From the NCBI GenBank assembly GCA_016184045.1, contig JACPDM010000003.1, forward strand, positions 1-37,937: a stretch of DNA of 37,937 bases. The letters are read 5' to 3'. This stretch comes from Micavibrio aeruginosavorus. Lineage in GTDB: Bacteria; Pseudomonadota; Alphaproteobacteria; Micavibrionales; Micavibrionaceae. Below, in pieces: positions 8,217 through 17,345 of this stretch (within the stretch, counting starts at the first letter, position 1; each line of letters starts with the position of its first letter). A model generated the notes under the pieces. That model was given only the letters and a program-made list of their open reading frames with translations, was not told where the DNA came from and did not search any database. The translations under genes and the position numbers were made by a program.

Positions 8217-10475
8217 TTATTCGAACCGCGGCGATTTCGGGAAGCCGTTGGGGGGAAGTTTTCCGGTTTGCGCGCGTTCGCCGACCCACGGCTTGATATC
8301 GACCTTTTTGTCCGCCCCGGCCGAGCGATAGGTAAAGCCCTGCTTCATGTTGAAGGTCTTGATGTCGGCGAGCGTGCCGTCCTTGAATTTTTGCAGGATC
8401 ACACCCTTGCCCCTCGTCATCTCCGGCACTTCGGAGAGCTTGAAGACCAGCATCTTGCGGTTCGTTCCGATGGTGGCGACGTGGTCGTGGCCGGGGGCGA
8501 CGATGGTGCAGATTTTCGCTTCGCTTTTCTCATCGACATTCAGAATCTGCTTGCCGTTCTTGGTCTGGGCCAGAACGTCGTCGCTGGAGACGACAAAACC
8601 GTGGCCGCTGTCGCTCGCCAGCAGGAATTTGATCCCCGGCGTATGTACCATGACCATCAATATGTCGGCATCGTTGGGCAGGTCGATCATCAGGCGCACC
8701 GGCTCGCCGAAGCCGCGCCCGGGCGGCAGCTTGTCGCCGCTGATGGTATAAAAACGCCCGTTGGTGGCGAAGAGGACGAATTTGTCCGTCGTCTGCCCCT
8801 CGACCACGAAGCGGCCCTTGTCGCCTTCCTTGTAGCTGAGGGCTTTGGGATCGTGCTCATGCCCCTTCATCGCCTTGATCCAGCCCTTGGCGGAGAGGAC
8901 CAGCGTGATCGGCTCGCGCTCCATCTCGGTGATCGCCTCGACAAGATTTTCGATGGCAGCGAGCGCCGGAGCCTTGCCGATTTCGGTGCGGCGCTTGCCA
9001 AGCGGCGTGGACGGGCCGTAAAGCTCCCGCACGTCGCCGATCTGCTTTTTGATCGCGGTCCATTGCCGCGCCTCGGATTTCAGCAGCGCCTGAAGGGAGT
9101 CGCGCTCCTTGCTTAAAGAGTCATGCTCCTTCTTGATCTCGATTTCCTCGAGCCTGCGCAGGGAGCGCAGGCGCATGTTCAAAATCGCCTCGGCCTGAAC
9201 GTCGGTAAGGCCGAATTTTTTCATCAGCTTCGGCTTCGGTTCATCCTCGGTGCGGATGATGCGGATGACCTCGTCGATGTTGAGATAGACGATCAAATAG
9301 CCTTCCAGCACTTCAAGGCGGTGCAAAACAGCCTCGAGCCGGTGCTGCGTGCGGCGGACCAGAACTTCTTGGCGGTGGTTGAGCCAGCATTGCAGAACCT
9401 CTTTGAGGTTCATCACCTTCGGCGTCACGCCCTGATCCAGCACGTTCATGTTGAGGCTGAAGCGCGTTTCAAGATCGCAGCTGCGGAACAGGCTTTCCAT
9501 CAGCAGTTCCGGCTCGACATTGCGGCTCTTGGGCACGAGGACAAGGCGCACGTCTTCGGCGCTTTCATCGCGCACGTCGTCGAGCAGCGGCAGTTTCTTG
9601 GCGTGAATCAGCTCGGCGATTTTTTCGATCAGTTTCGATTTCTGCACCTGATACGGGATCTCGGTGACGATAATCTGATACGCACTGCCCTTGGTTTCTT
9701 CCTTCTTCCAGCGCGCGCGCAGGCGGAACGATCCGCGCCCGGTCCTGTAGGCCTCAAGGATGTTTTCCTTCGGCTCGACCAGAATGCCGCCTGTCGGGAA
9801 ATCCGGGCCTTTGACGTGCTTCATCAATTCATCGACGCTGGCGTCCTTTTCCAGCATCAGCAGCATGGCGTCGCACAGCTCCGCCACATTATGCGGCGGG
9901 ATGTTGGTGGCCATGCCGACCGCAATCCCCGATGCGCCGTTGGCAAGCAGATTGGGGAAGTTGGAGGGCATGACGATCGGCTCCGCCCCTTCGCCGTCAT
10001 AGGTCGGGCGGAAATCGACGGCGTTTTCATCGATCCCTTCGAGCAGCAGCACGGATGTCTGGGTCAGGCGGGCTTCGGTGTAACGCATGGCGGCGGCGTT
10101 GTCGCCGTCGATATTGCCGAAATTCCCCTGCCCGTCCACCAGCGGATAGCGCACGGCAAAATCCTGCGCCAGCCGCACCAGCGCGTCATAGACGGACTGG
10201 TCGCCGTGGGGGTGGAATTTACCGATGACATCGCCGACGACGCGGGCGGATTTTTTCGGCCCGTCCTTGGGGTTCAGCTTGAGCTGGTCCATGGCGAAGA
10301 GCAAACGGCGGTGAACGGGTTTCAGGCCGTCGCGCACATCGGGCAGCGAGCGGGCCATGATGGTCGAGAGCGCATAGGACAGATACCGCTCCGACAAAAT
10401 CGTCGTCAGCGGCTGGTCAACAATGATCGATTCAGCAGGTGCAGCCCCGCCCCCGGTGTTTTTCTTGCGTGCCAT
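8217..10475 (-). CDS. parC: DNA topoisomerase IV subunit A (ParC)
   Basis: 752 aa. The breakage-reunion subunit of topoisomerase IV, which separates linked daughter chromosomes with ParE. The N-terminal core shows [19 protein letters not shown] and the catalytic tyrosine in [12 protein letters not shown] (Y132). The C-terminal half has beta-propeller style repeats ([14 protein letters not shown]). The length and a short tail fit ParC rather than GyrA. In the quinolone-determining region the sequence is [13 protein letters not shown], with Gln where E. coli ParC has Ser80. I recall this as common in alphaproteobacterial ParC. The gene starts 9 bp after recO stops, so they are co-transcribed. 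Confidence 0.95.
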   Translation of the reverse strand: MARKKNTGGGAAPAESIIVDQPLTTILSERYLSYALSTIMARSLPDVRDGLKPVHRRLLFAMDQLKLNPKDGPKKSARVVGDVIGKFHPHGDQSVYDALVRLAQDFAVRYPLVDGQGNFGNIDGDNAAAMRYTEARLTQTSVLLLEGIDENAVDFRPTYDGEGAEPIVMPSNFPNLLANGASGIAVGMATNIPPHNVAELCDAMLLMLEKDASVDELMKHVKGPDFPTGGILVEPKENILEAYRTGRGSFRLRARWKKEETKGSAYQIIVTEIPYQVQKSKLIEKIAELIHAKKLPLLDDVRDESAEDVRLVLVPKSRNVEPELLMESLFRSCDLETRFSLNMNVLDQGVTPKVMNLKEVLQCWLNHRQEVLVRRTQHRLEAVLHRLEVLEGYLIVYLNIDEVIRIIRTEDEPKPKLMKKFGLTDVQAEAILNMRLRSLRRLEEIEIKKEHDSLSKERDSLQALLKSEARQWTAIKKQIGDVRELYGPSTPLGKRRTEIGKAPALAAIENLVEAITEMEREPITLVLSAKGWIKAMKGHEHDPKALSYKEGDKGRFVVEGQTTDKFVLFATNGRFYTISGDKLPPGRGFGEPVRLMIDLPNDADILMVMVHTPGIKFLLASDSGHGFVVSSDDVLAQTKNGKQILNVDEKSEAKICTIVAPGHDHVATIGTNRKMLVFKLSEVPEMTRGKGVILQKFKDGTLADIKTFNMKQGFTYRSAGADKKVDIKPWVGERAQTGKLPPNGFPKSPRFE

Positions 10476-10484
10476 GGGGCGAAT

Positions 10485-11252
10485 TTAAGCGGTTTGGCCG
10501 GAGAAAACCATAGGGTTTCCGCCGTTTTCCAAGGTTTTTTTCAATCTTTCCTGAAACCGCAGCCGCGGCTCCGGCACGCCTTTCGTGTGCTGGGCGAAAA
10601 CCCAGTGTTCGAGGAAATGCCCGATCATCTCAAGCCCGCGCAGGGTTTCCGCATCGTCGATCTTCGATCCGCCGGGCTTGAGGAAATCGGGCAAGGGCAG
10701 GAGTTTGTCTTTATAGGGCTCTGCCTTCTCCGCGCTCACCGCCCGGCCCGATTTCGGGCTGACATAGGCGAGCGTCGCGGTATCACCGCCTGCAGCGCAT
10801 TTGTTCAATTCCAGCCCGAACCCCAGTTCGCGCATGAACGCGATTTCCCACAGGATATAGGCAGGCCCCCAGACCTCCCCGTCCAGCGCCTCGATCAGGG
10901 CGAGAAGACCGTGGAACAGGCCGGGATGCGCCTCGCGCTCCGGCAGGGAAACATCGCACAGGCTGCATGCGGAGATCAGCGCCGCAAGTCGCAGCGGGTC
11001 TTGCATCAACGGCGCGACCAGCGCGCGCTCCGGCTCGATGACAAAAGCCCCAAGATGATCCGAGAGCCGCGACGACCACGCGGCGGAGACAAGATTGCCC
11101 GGTTCGGCCACGCCGCGCAGTTTCGAGGACGCGATGCCGCGCACATACCCGGCATGGCGGCCATAGTTTTCGGTCAGCAGGCTGACCACCGCGCCGCTTT
11201 CGCCATGCGGGCGCACGGACAGCACAATCCCGCGATCACACCAGTTTTCCAT
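10485..11252 (-). CDS. recO: DNA repair protein RecO
   Basis: 255 aa. RecO works with RecF and RecR to load RecA on gapped single-stranded DNA. The N-terminal OB-fold is recognisable (DRGIVLSVRPHGESGAVVSLLTENYGRHAGYVRG), followed by the helical region (ALVAPLMQDPLRLAALISACSLCDVSLPEREAHPGLFHGLLALI). The length is standard. It is the middle gene of a small unknown - recO - parC run, all on the minus strand. The overlapping + strand 734-aa ORF is its shadow. Confidence 0.93.
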   Translation of the reverse strand: MENWCDRGIVLSVRPHGESGAVVSLLTENYGRHAGYVRGIASSKLRGVAEPGNLVSAAWSSRLSDHLGAFVIEPERALVAPLMQDPLRLAALISACSLCDVSLPEREAHPGLFHGLLALIEALDGEVWGPAYILWEIAFMRELGFGLELNKCAAGGDTATLAYVSPKSGRAVSAEKAEPYKDKLLPLPDFLKPGGSKIDDAETLRGLEMIGHFLEHWVFAQHTKGVPEPRLRFQERLKKTLENGGNPMVFSGQTA

Positions 11253-11290
11253 GAGATGGATTATAAAGACTTTTCAGGGCCGCCGGTATT

Positions 11291-11629
11291 TTATACTTCG
11301 GGCGCGCCCGGATGTTGCCGCCGATAAGTGTCCACCGTCGTCGGCCCGTGCCCGGGTTCGGGTAAAAGTCCCTTGATGCTGGATTTGATGCCCTCTGCGG
11401 CTTCGGTAAATGCGCTTTTTACCTGGGTTTTCAGTTCATCGGCCCGGTCTAGCCAGCTTTCCTGCTTTTTCGGTACGGCCGCCGCTTCCGGGACGGTGTC
11501 AGGCTTTGTAGCAAAGCGTTGCTGGTATTCGGCCGCGCGCCGCTCCGCGTTCAGCTTGTTTTGCTCGGCAATCCAGGCCTGCCGTCCAGCATCGTCGGCA
11601 GGCGGCGGCTTAACGGGCTCTACCATCAA
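11291..11629 (-). CDS. Small proline/alanine-rich hypothetical protein
   Basis: 112 aa. I do not recognise a family. It opens MMVEPVKPPPADDAGRQAWIAEQ, has a charged helical stretch (NKLNAERRAAEYQQRF) and an amphipathic helix (ELKTQVKSAFTEAAEGIKSSIKGLL), and lacks a signal peptide or membrane segment. It lies 38 bp upstream of recO on the same strand and is probably the first gene of that operon. The composition and the clear gap-free fit between the terminator at 11686 and recO favour a real gene. Confidence 0.55.
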   Translation of the reverse strand: MMVEPVKPPPADDAGRQAWIAEQNKLNAERRAAEYQQRFATKPDTVPEAAAVPKKQESWLDRADELKTQVKSAFTEAAEGIKSSIKGLLPEPGHGPTTVDTYRRQHPGAPEV

Positions 11630-11685
11630 TCCCCACTGTAGTATTATGAAATATAGATACAGATTAGCCGCAGAGCATTAAGATC

Positions 11686-11721
11686 CTGTTAAAAAGGCCC
11701 CGGAAAGGGCCTTTTTAACAG
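11686..11721 (-). terminator. Strong bidirectional intrinsic terminator
   Basis: A perfect 15-base inverted repeat, CTGTTAAAAAGGCCC / GGGCCTTTTTAACAG, with a 6-base loop. The T-run lies inside the arm, so it can act on either strand. It sits just downstream of the DUF882 gene and upstream of the small unknown-recO-parC operon, insulating the two. Confidence 0.85.
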
Positions 11722-11739
11722 CTTGATTCAACACGAGCC

Positions 11740-12348
11740 CTACCAGTGGCGGATCTTGCCGGTATCGACATGGACGAAGTCGCTTTTGGGATAATAACCG
11801 ACCCCTCCGGCGCGCATGTCGATGGCGATGTCGCGGATGCGGCGAGTGGAATACCCGGGCAGCCGCAGATCAATCGCCTGCCCCACCATGTGCAGGGAGT
11901 TTTTGGCGACTCCGCTCCTGCTGCTGGCATTGCGGAGCATCTTGTTGGTCTTGGGCGAACGATAGCCGGAGAGAATTTCCATCGGCGTGTTTTTTTGCCC
12001 GATGCGCTGCTGGAGCATATAGACGATATCAATCGCGCGCGGATCGATGGGGAATTCCTCCCCGGTGCGAAAATCGCGCAAGGTATAATTGATCCGGCTG
12101 AAAGCGTCCGGCAGGTATTTATTGCCCACACGGTAGACGCCGTTGAAGCTGTCACCCGTATGCGCGTTGCGGAAGGAGATCTTGAAGGAGCCGTTTTCCG
12201 GCATCCGCATCCCTGCAAAAGCAGGAGGGGCCATCATTGTAACGATCCCGGTCCCCATTGCGACCAGCCCTGATTTCAGAAAACCCCGGCGGTCAAGCCA
12301 CGGCAGATCAAAAGACGCCTGCCCGGCCTCGGTTTGGTTAAAAGGCAT
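11740..12348 (-). CDS. Tat-exported DUF882/YcbK-like M15-family protein
   Basis: 202 aa. The N-terminus has a twin-arginine signal (LDRRGFLKSGLVAMGTGIVTMMAPPAFA), so the folded protein goes to the periplasm. The mature domain matches DUF882 (YcbK), related to peptidase M15 zinc enzymes. Visible are SGYRSPKTNKMLR, HMVGQAIDLRLPG (H-x6-D-type ligands) and DFVHVDTGKIRHW (final His). Peptidoglycan cleavage or modification is the likely role. It lies downstream of the YcbB-like L,D-transpeptidase, the same neighbour order as ycbB-ycbK in E. coli. Confidence 0.88.
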   Translation of the reverse strand: MPFNQTEAGQASFDLPWLDRRGFLKSGLVAMGTGIVTMMAPPAFAGMRMPENGSFKISFRNAHTGDSFNGVYRVGNKYLPDAFSRINYTLRDFRTGEEFPIDPRAIDIVYMLQQRIGQKNTPMEILSGYRSPKTNKMLRNASSRSGVAKNSLHMVGQAIDLRLPGYSTRRIRDIAIDMRAGGVGYYPKSDFVHVDTGKIRHW

Positions 12349-12547
12349 TCAAAAACCTTTTTGTTGTTTCAACGCATCGTGATTTTGAAGTGGGAAGGAT
12401 TAGACGGATTCGCGCAGGAGGTAAAGCCCTGCACAATAAGTGTAGGGTTTCCAGTCCCTTAAGGCAAATGTTAACGCCTTAAATTTTAACGAACGGACGC
12501 GTCAATTCCGGTGCTGGCCAGTTTAACGCTTGACTCATCGAGAATAT

Positions 12548-14206
12548 TTAAAACTGTGAGGGATAGACCAGACGACCCTCGTTATCCTGCCAGATGGTCT
12601 GGTACAGGATAAAGACGGGAATCTTTTCTGCCGCGGTGACCTCGGAGGTCTTGCCCGAGTCGATCAGCGCATTCCGGCGCGCCTCGGACCAGCCGTCATT
12701 GTCATGCAGAATAAAGTCGGCGATTTTCTCCGGCTCCGACAGGCGGATGCACCCGGAACTGGCCGCCCGGCTCGGCTTTTTGAAATATTCCGGCGCGTTC
12801 GTATCATGCAGGTAGATATCGAACGGATTGTCCATCAGCACGCGGATGCGGCCCAGCGCGTTATTGTCTCCCGCCGCCTGCACCATGCGCAGGCTTTTCA
12901 GGTCCTCGCGGGTTACGGTCGTCCAGTCGATGGCGGTCGAATCCAGCGTGATGCGCTGGCCATCGACGATCTGATAGACGTCGATCCCCTTGTTCGCCAG
13001 ATAGGCCGGGTCCTCGATCAGCTTGGGCAGGAAGTCCTTGGCCTTGATGGTGGGCGGGACCGTCCATTTCGGATTGAACCGAACGCCTGTAATTTCGGTG
13101 ATGAAACTTTTGGTCGGGCGTTCCGGGCGACCGACGATCACCGGCATTTCAAACGCGACATTGCCATCCTCGACCGCCCACAGCGTCGCCGACGGAATAT
13201 TGACCAGAACATATTTCTCCGGCTTTTCTTCCTCGATCCACCGCAGACGCTCCAGATTGACGATAATCTGCTCTATTTTGTCCTCGACGCCGGTGTTCAG
13301 CAAGGCAAGGGTCTTGCTGCCGATGATGCCGTCTGCTTCCAGTCCGTTTTCACGCTGGAAATTCATGACGGCGGCGGCCAGTTGATCGTCATATTTGCTT
13401 TCCGGGCCGTAGGCCGGATCATGTTTCAGACCAAGGCGGCCGCGCAGATTGGCAACGCCCTTGTTGAATTCGCCCGGATGCAGCAACGCCCCGCCGAAAG
13501 AAATCGGCAGGAAGCGTTCATAGGCGCGATCCGGATTTTCGGACAGGGCGACAAGCTCTTCCTGAAGACGCGCGTAAAGGGCATCGCGCGGCGCGAAAGA
13601 TTTAAGGATGCCCGCCGGATCGTCACGATCCGCGATGGTATCAAGAACAGGGCGCGCTTCCATCGGTTTGCGCCAGAATCCGGCCTCCTGACGGATGGCG
13701 GCGGGCGGCAGGCGAAAGCCCGTCAAATCATGCACATAACGCGCGACGCCGTCGCTTGCCAGCAATTCAAGCTGCGCCTTTTCGGTCGGCAGCTTCGCAT
13801 GACGCAGGGCCGTGATTTCCCGCACATGATATGTATCGGGGTTGAGGCCATGCCTCCATGATTGCTCCAGAACCGGGAGTATTTCCTCGACCCGTTCATG
13901 GTCGCTGCCCCATGTATCGATCCACAATGTCCTGCCCTCGCGCGCGGCATAAAAATCGCGCAGCGCATCTGCGTCCATGAAGGCGAGCGTGTCAATCCGC
14001 CCCTGCTGGAGCCATGAGGACAGCGACGCCAGAAGCACGCCGCGGCCACCAAGATTGAAAGAAAAGAAATCCGCCGAAACGGGCCCGGAGATCGCACTGC
14101 CGCTCTTCTCCGCGACCGCGTGCGCCGTCAGCCCGAAACCGGTCGATGCGGTTACGGCGGTAATCAGCAAAAGCTTGGTCAAACGGAAAAAACGTATGGA
14201 GGGCAT
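12548..14206 (-). CDS. YcbB/LdtD-like L,D-transpeptidase
   Basis: 552 aa, exported (hydrophobic N-terminus ending near GFGLTAHAVA). Domain order: a scaffold region at 50-250, a peptidoglycan-binding domain near 265-300 (LAAAVMNFQRENGLEADGIIGSKTLALLN), and a YkuD catalytic domain near 330-500. The YkuD domain has HDTNAPEYF and the nucleophile motif SSGCIRLSEP (Cys near residue 485). It forms 3-3 crosslinks in peptidoglycan or attaches proteins to it. It lies about 200 bp upstream of the DUF882 gene. The long YcbB architecture distinguishes it from short YkuD enzymes such as ErfK. Confidence 0.9.
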   Translation of the reverse strand: MPSIRFFRLTKLLLITAVTASTGFGLTAHAVAEKSGSAISGPVSADFFSFNLGGRGVLLASLSSWLQQGRIDTLAFMDADALRDFYAAREGRTLWIDTWGSDHERVEEILPVLEQSWRHGLNPDTYHVREITALRHAKLPTEKAQLELLASDGVARYVHDLTGFRLPPAAIRQEAGFWRKPMEARPVLDTIADRDDPAGILKSFAPRDALYARLQEELVALSENPDRAYERFLPISFGGALLHPGEFNKGVANLRGRLGLKHDPAYGPESKYDDQLAAAVMNFQRENGLEADGIIGSKTLALLNTGVEDKIEQIIVNLERLRWIEEEKPEKYVLVNIPSATLWAVEDGNVAFEMPVIVGRPERPTKSFITEITGVRFNPKWTVPPTIKAKDFLPKLIEDPAYLANKGIDVYQIVDGQRITLDSTAIDWTTVTREDLKSLRMVQAAGDNNALGRIRVLMDNPFDIYLHDTNAPEYFKKPSRAASSGCIRLSEPEKIADFILHDNDGWSEARRNALIDSGKTSEVTAAEKIPVFILYQTIWQDNEGRLVYPSQF

Positions 14207-14439
14207 GTTCTAATTCCCCTGATTCTAACCCAGTTTCATTGTCCCGCCAAACCGTTAAGAGATGTTTAGCGGCGGGGGCCGGCAGGGATTCCGTATGCGG
14301 GAACTTTTCCGACCCTTTAAATATGAAAACCCTATGCGCGCCGGAACACCCCCTTACCGCCTTGTTTTTTCAAGGAAATCGGGTCCGCTATACGGGTTGC
14401 AAAACCCGGCTCTGTCACGACGGGGAAACACTGGACATG

Positions 14440-14484
14440 AAAAAATATAAAAGCGCCCGGCAGCCTATGTCGTGCGGGCTTTTT
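14440..14484 (-). terminator. Intrinsic terminator overlapping the PH-domain gene stop
   Basis: On the minus strand, AAAAAGCCCG ... CGGGCGCTTTT (one bulged base) is followed by ATATTTTTT. The left arm lies in the last codons of the PH-domain gene and the stop codon is in the loop, so gene end and terminator are fused. Confidence 0.55.
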
Positions 14485-15016
14485 CAATCGCCTTGCGGAA
14501 CTTGATCGGATCTTCGAGCGGAGGAAGGATGACCTCCCCCACCCCCATGCCGCGCACCATGATGCGGCCATAGTTGAAAATGCGGCCCAGAACAGTCTGG
14601 AGGACATTGACGCCCTCGATACGGTCGATGCTCATCTCACCGACATAACGGGCGACAAGGCCGCGCTTGTAGATGAGGCGCGACGTCGTGACGGCAATCT
14701 CCGTCGTGGCCTTGACCACCATCATATGCGCGAAACGGAAGACGCCCATCACGAACATGAAAAACGCCAGCAAGCGAATACCGGGATGAAGCTCCCGGAT
14801 TTTTCCGATCAGGCTGTCGCTCAGGAACATGTAGGGTTTGTGCGTGATCATCGGCCAGATATTTTCAAGGAAGTAAACCGAGCCGATCACGATGACGACC
14901 GCGCCGACGATGCCCCAGACAATCGCCATGACGGCCTGAATGTTATACATCCAGTGGAACCGCCCGATATTGATCAGTTCTTCATCCGGAGTGAGGGACT
15001 GCTGGACATATAACAC
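14465..15016 (-). CDS. Bacterial PH-domain (bPH2/YdbS-like) membrane protein
   Basis: 183 aa with a GTG start at 15016, overlapping the end of the pfkA region by only a few bases of spacing. Two membrane helices (NIQAVMAIVWGIVGAVVIVIGSVYFL and IRLLAFFMFVMGVFRFAHMMV) precede a C-terminal bPH2 domain. That domain has the hallmark TEIAVTTSRLIYKRGLVAR...MSIDRIEGVNVLQTVLGRIFNYGRIMVRGMG. The family sits in the inner membrane; its ligand is generally unknown. Co-transcribed with pfkA, although no functional link is evident. Confidence 0.85.
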   Translation of the reverse strand: MLYVQQSLTPDEELINIGRFHWMYNIQAVMAIVWGIVGAVVIVIGSVYFLENIWPMITHKPYMFLSDSLIGKIRELHPGIRLLAFFMFVMGVFRFAHMMVVKATTEIAVTTSRLIYKRGLVARYVGEMSIDRIEGVNVLQTVLGRIFNYGRIMVRGMGVGEVILPPLEDPIKFRKAIEKARTT

Positions 15017-15022
15017 GGCGGA

Positions 15023-16108
15023 TCAATCTCCCAGGGAAATACCGAGCGCTCTTGCAGTATGCACCAAGGGGCTGTTCAAATCTACATCCTGATAGGCCTT
15101 GATGGCGTCTTCGATGGCGACGTCCACGACTTCCCGGTTCTGCCAGGCCACCATGCGCCCGCATTTGCTCTGCCGCTGCCGGATCAGTTCCACCGCCTTG
15201 ACCCCGAAGGCCGAGGCCAGCAGGCGGTCATTATAGGTCGGGGGGCTGCCGCGCTGGACATGGCCCAGAACAGTGACGCGGGTCTCGGAGCCCGTCGATT
15301 CCGCCAGTTTCGCACCGATATAGTTGCCGATGCCGCCATAACGTTTCTGCCCGTCGCTGTAGGATACCTCGAATTTCGAGCCATCCACGGTCTTGACCGC
15401 CTCCGACACGACGACAAGGCCGAAATTGCGGCCCGATTCCTTGACCGCGCGGATTTTCGCGGCAATGTTCTCGATGCTGTATTTGATTTCCGGAATAAGG
15501 ATCACATCCGCACCGCCCGCGATCCCGGCGGCCAGCGCGATATGTCCGGCGTCACGGCCCATGACCTCAAGGATCATGATGCGGTCATGGCTAGCCGCCG
15601 TCGGCTGAAGCCGGTCCAAAGCTTCGGTCGCCACGGCCACCGCCGTATCGAAGCCGACCGATGTTTCCGTCATGCCGATGTCGTTGTCGATGGTCTTGGG
15701 GATGCCGACCATGTTGATCCCGCCCTGCTTGGCAAGACGCGAGAGAATGGCAAAACTGCCGTCGCCGCCGATACCGATAACAGCGTCGAGATTAAGCGCC
15801 TTGAACCCGGCGACGATCTCGCCCGAACGGTCTTTGACGCTGCCGTCCGGCATGGGGAAAGCAAACGGGTTGCCCTTGTTGGTCGTTCCCAGAATCGTGC
15901 CGCCCTGCCGCAGCAGAATGCCGTCAAATTCATTCGGCGTCAGGACGCGGTATTGCGGCGGATGGACCAGCAGCCCCGCGGTACCGTCCTGAATGCCGAC
16001 AACGTCCCATCCAAGATGATGCGCGCTATGAACCACCGCGCGAATGACCGCATTCAGGCCCGCACAGTCGCCGCCGCTTGTCAGAATGCCGATACGCTTC
16101 TTCGCCAT
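15023..16108 (-). CDS. pfkA: 6-phosphofructokinase (ATP type predicted, PPi-lineage features)
   Basis: 361 aa from MAKKRIGILTSGGDCAGLN; the start at 16108 has AAGGAA upstream, whereas the track start at 16186 adds unrelated residues. The enzyme phosphorylates fructose 6-phosphate in glycolysis. The substrate loop GGDGSF and catalytic PKTIDNDIG are visible, then MGRDAGHIALAAGIAGGAD. In this family Gly in GGDG predicts ATP use, whereas GGDD predicts pyrophosphate. The Lys in PKTIDND is typical of the PPi-enzyme lineage (E. coli-type has Gly there). ATP is therefore the likely donor, with moderate certainty. Confidence 0.9.
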   Translation of the reverse strand: MAKKRIGILTSGGDCAGLNAVIRAVVHSAHHLGWDVVGIQDGTAGLLVHPPQYRVLTPNEFDGILLRQGGTILGTTNKGNPFAFPMPDGSVKDRSGEIVAGFKALNLDAVIGIGGDGSFAILSRLAKQGGINMVGIPKTIDNDIGMTETSVGFDTAVAVATEALDRLQPTAASHDRIMILEVMGRDAGHIALAAGIAGGADVILIPEIKYSIENIAAKIRAVKESGRNFGLVVVSEAVKTVDGSKFEVSYSDGQKRYGGIGNYIGAKLAESTGSETRVTVLGHVQRGSPPTYNDRLLASAFGVKAVELIRQRQSKCGRMVAWQNREVVDVAIEDAIKAYQDVDLNSPLVHTARALGISLGD

Positions 16109-16271
16109 TTCGATTTTTCCTTTAAATTCAGATGGATAAACACAAACCCTCGGGCGCAGTATGGACCAAGGCGGTTTCACGGTCAATCACCCGCGCAAAA
16201 GCCAAATTCCGTTTATCAAACAAGTCGCTATCTGGTAGAATAGATTCCTCGGGAAGGAATTATACGTAGTT

Positions 16272-16472
16272 ATGGAAGATATCGAATCGCTCCGCGAAAA
16301 GCTGATCGAGCTGCAGCGCGAACACCAGGATCTCGACGATGTCATTGACCGGCTGTCCTCACACCAGCCGGTCGATTTTCTGCAATTGCAGCGCCTGAAG
16401 AAGCGCAAATTGCAGCTCAAGGACATGATCCAGAAAATCGAAAGCCAGCTCCTGCCCGACATCATTGCCTGA
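16272..16472 (+). CDS. DUF465 (YdcH-like) small coiled-coil protein
   Basis: 66 aa, almost entirely helical and charged: [25 protein letters not shown] then [30 protein letters not shown]. This is the standard DUF465 pattern, with the hallmark [12 protein letters not shown]. The family is abundant in alphaproteobacteria and of unclear function. It is divergent from pfkA and lies 13 bp upstream of purE, so it probably shares purE transcription. Confidence 0.88.
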   Translation: MEDIESLREKLIELQREHQDLDDVIDRLSSHQPVDFLQLQRLKKRKLQLKDMIQKIESQLLPDIIA

Positions 16473-16485
16473 AGGAAACAACCGG

Positions 16486-16980
16486 ATGACCGGATTATCA
16501 GATCATCCGTTGATTGGTATCATCATGGGTTCCCAGTCGGACTGGGACACGATGAAGACGGCATCGGGCGTGCTGACCGAATTCGGCGTACCGCATGAAA
16601 CCCATATCGTTTCCGCGCACCGCACACCCGACAGATTGTTTGATTACGCGAAGGGCGCAAAAGAGCGCGGCCTGAAAATCATTATCGCCGGCGCGGGCGG
16701 CGCGGCGCATCTGCCCGGCATGTGCGCGAGCATGACCCCCCTGCCTGTTCTTGGCGTACCGGTCGAGAGTAAAACGCTCAAAGGCCTTGATAGCCTTCTT
16801 TCCATCGCGCAGATGCCCGCGGGCATTCCCGTCGGCACGCTGGCCGTAGGTCAGGCCGGGGCGACGAACGCAGCCCTGCTCGCCATCTCCATTCTGGCGC
16901 TCAATGATGCGGCACTGGCGGAAAAACTTGGCGACTTTCGCGGCAAGCAAACCGCCGCCGTTTCCCAAACCCCGATTTAA
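16486..16980 (+). CDS. purE: N5-carboxyaminoimidazole ribonucleotide mutase (PurE)
   Basis: 164 aa from the ATG at 16486, which has AAGGAA 9 bases upstream; the track start at 16465 is a TTG. Class I PurE converts N5-CAIR, made by PurK, to CAIR in purine synthesis. Motifs are [24 protein letters not shown] and [26 protein letters not shown]. purK lies about 750 bp downstream on the same strand, an unusual separation caused by two small genes on the opposite strand. The stop codon overlaps the stop of the first of these (TTTAA). Confidence 0.95.
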   Translation: MTGLSDHPLIGIIMGSQSDWDTMKTASGVLTEFGVPHETHIVSAHRTPDRLFDYAKGAKERGLKIIIAGAGGAAHLPGMCASMTPLPVLGVPVESKTLKGLDSLLSIAQMPAGIPVGTLAVGQAGATNAALLAISILALNDAALAEKLGDFRGKQTAAVSQTPI

Positions 16981-17240
16981 GGGACGATCTTGGCCAGCAA
17001 CACTTTGCCGCGCATCACGGGGTGGACCCGCATATGCATCTGGAATGCCCTGGCATTATTGTAATCGCTTCCCGGCAGATCAACTTCGATATGTGCGGCC
17101 TTGATATCCACATTGGAGACGGTCCCGTTGCATGTCTTGAGCGCACGATCAAGACAATCCAGCGCCTGCTGGTGAACGTCCCGGTTGGTATGCGCAACCG
17201 CCTCGGCAAAATCCCTTGTCGTCGTCAGTGAAATTTTCAT
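16977..17240 (-). CDS. Small hypothetical protein, paralog A between purE and purK
   Basis: 87 aa from the ATG at 17240 ([16 protein letters not shown]). The longer track start at 17312 is rejected because the paralog next to it starts at the same residue. I do not recognise a family. The shared pattern with paralog B is MK-x2-LTTT-x2-FA-x-AVA at the start, L-x5-C in the middle, then IxVxxPxSD, and VRxHxVxR near the C-terminus. There is no signal peptide, membrane helix or metal site, so it is probably cytosolic. Tail-to-tail with purE with overlapping stops. Confidence 0.65.
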   Translation of the reverse strand: MKISLTTTRDFAEAVAHTNRDVHQQALDCLDRALKTCNGTVSNVDIKAAHIEVDLPGSDYNNARAFQMHMRVHPVMRGKVLLAKIVP

Positions 17241-17345
17241 GATCCAATGCCTCTGTAAATATGAAACACCCCTCAGGGGAGATACCATAATTCCGAATCC
17301 GCCTGCAGGCAAATAAAAATATCCAACGATGCCGGATTTCCGGGT

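Noticed and set aside
9123-11327. 734-aa + strand ORF opposite parC and recO
   Set aside because: Antisense shadow of two well-conserved genes; its translation is His/Arg/Gln-rich with no domain pattern.
14239-14505. 88-aa + strand ORF in the spacer before the PH-domain gene
   Set aside because: No Shine-Dalgarno support or family pattern, and it overlaps the terminator and the PH-domain gene.
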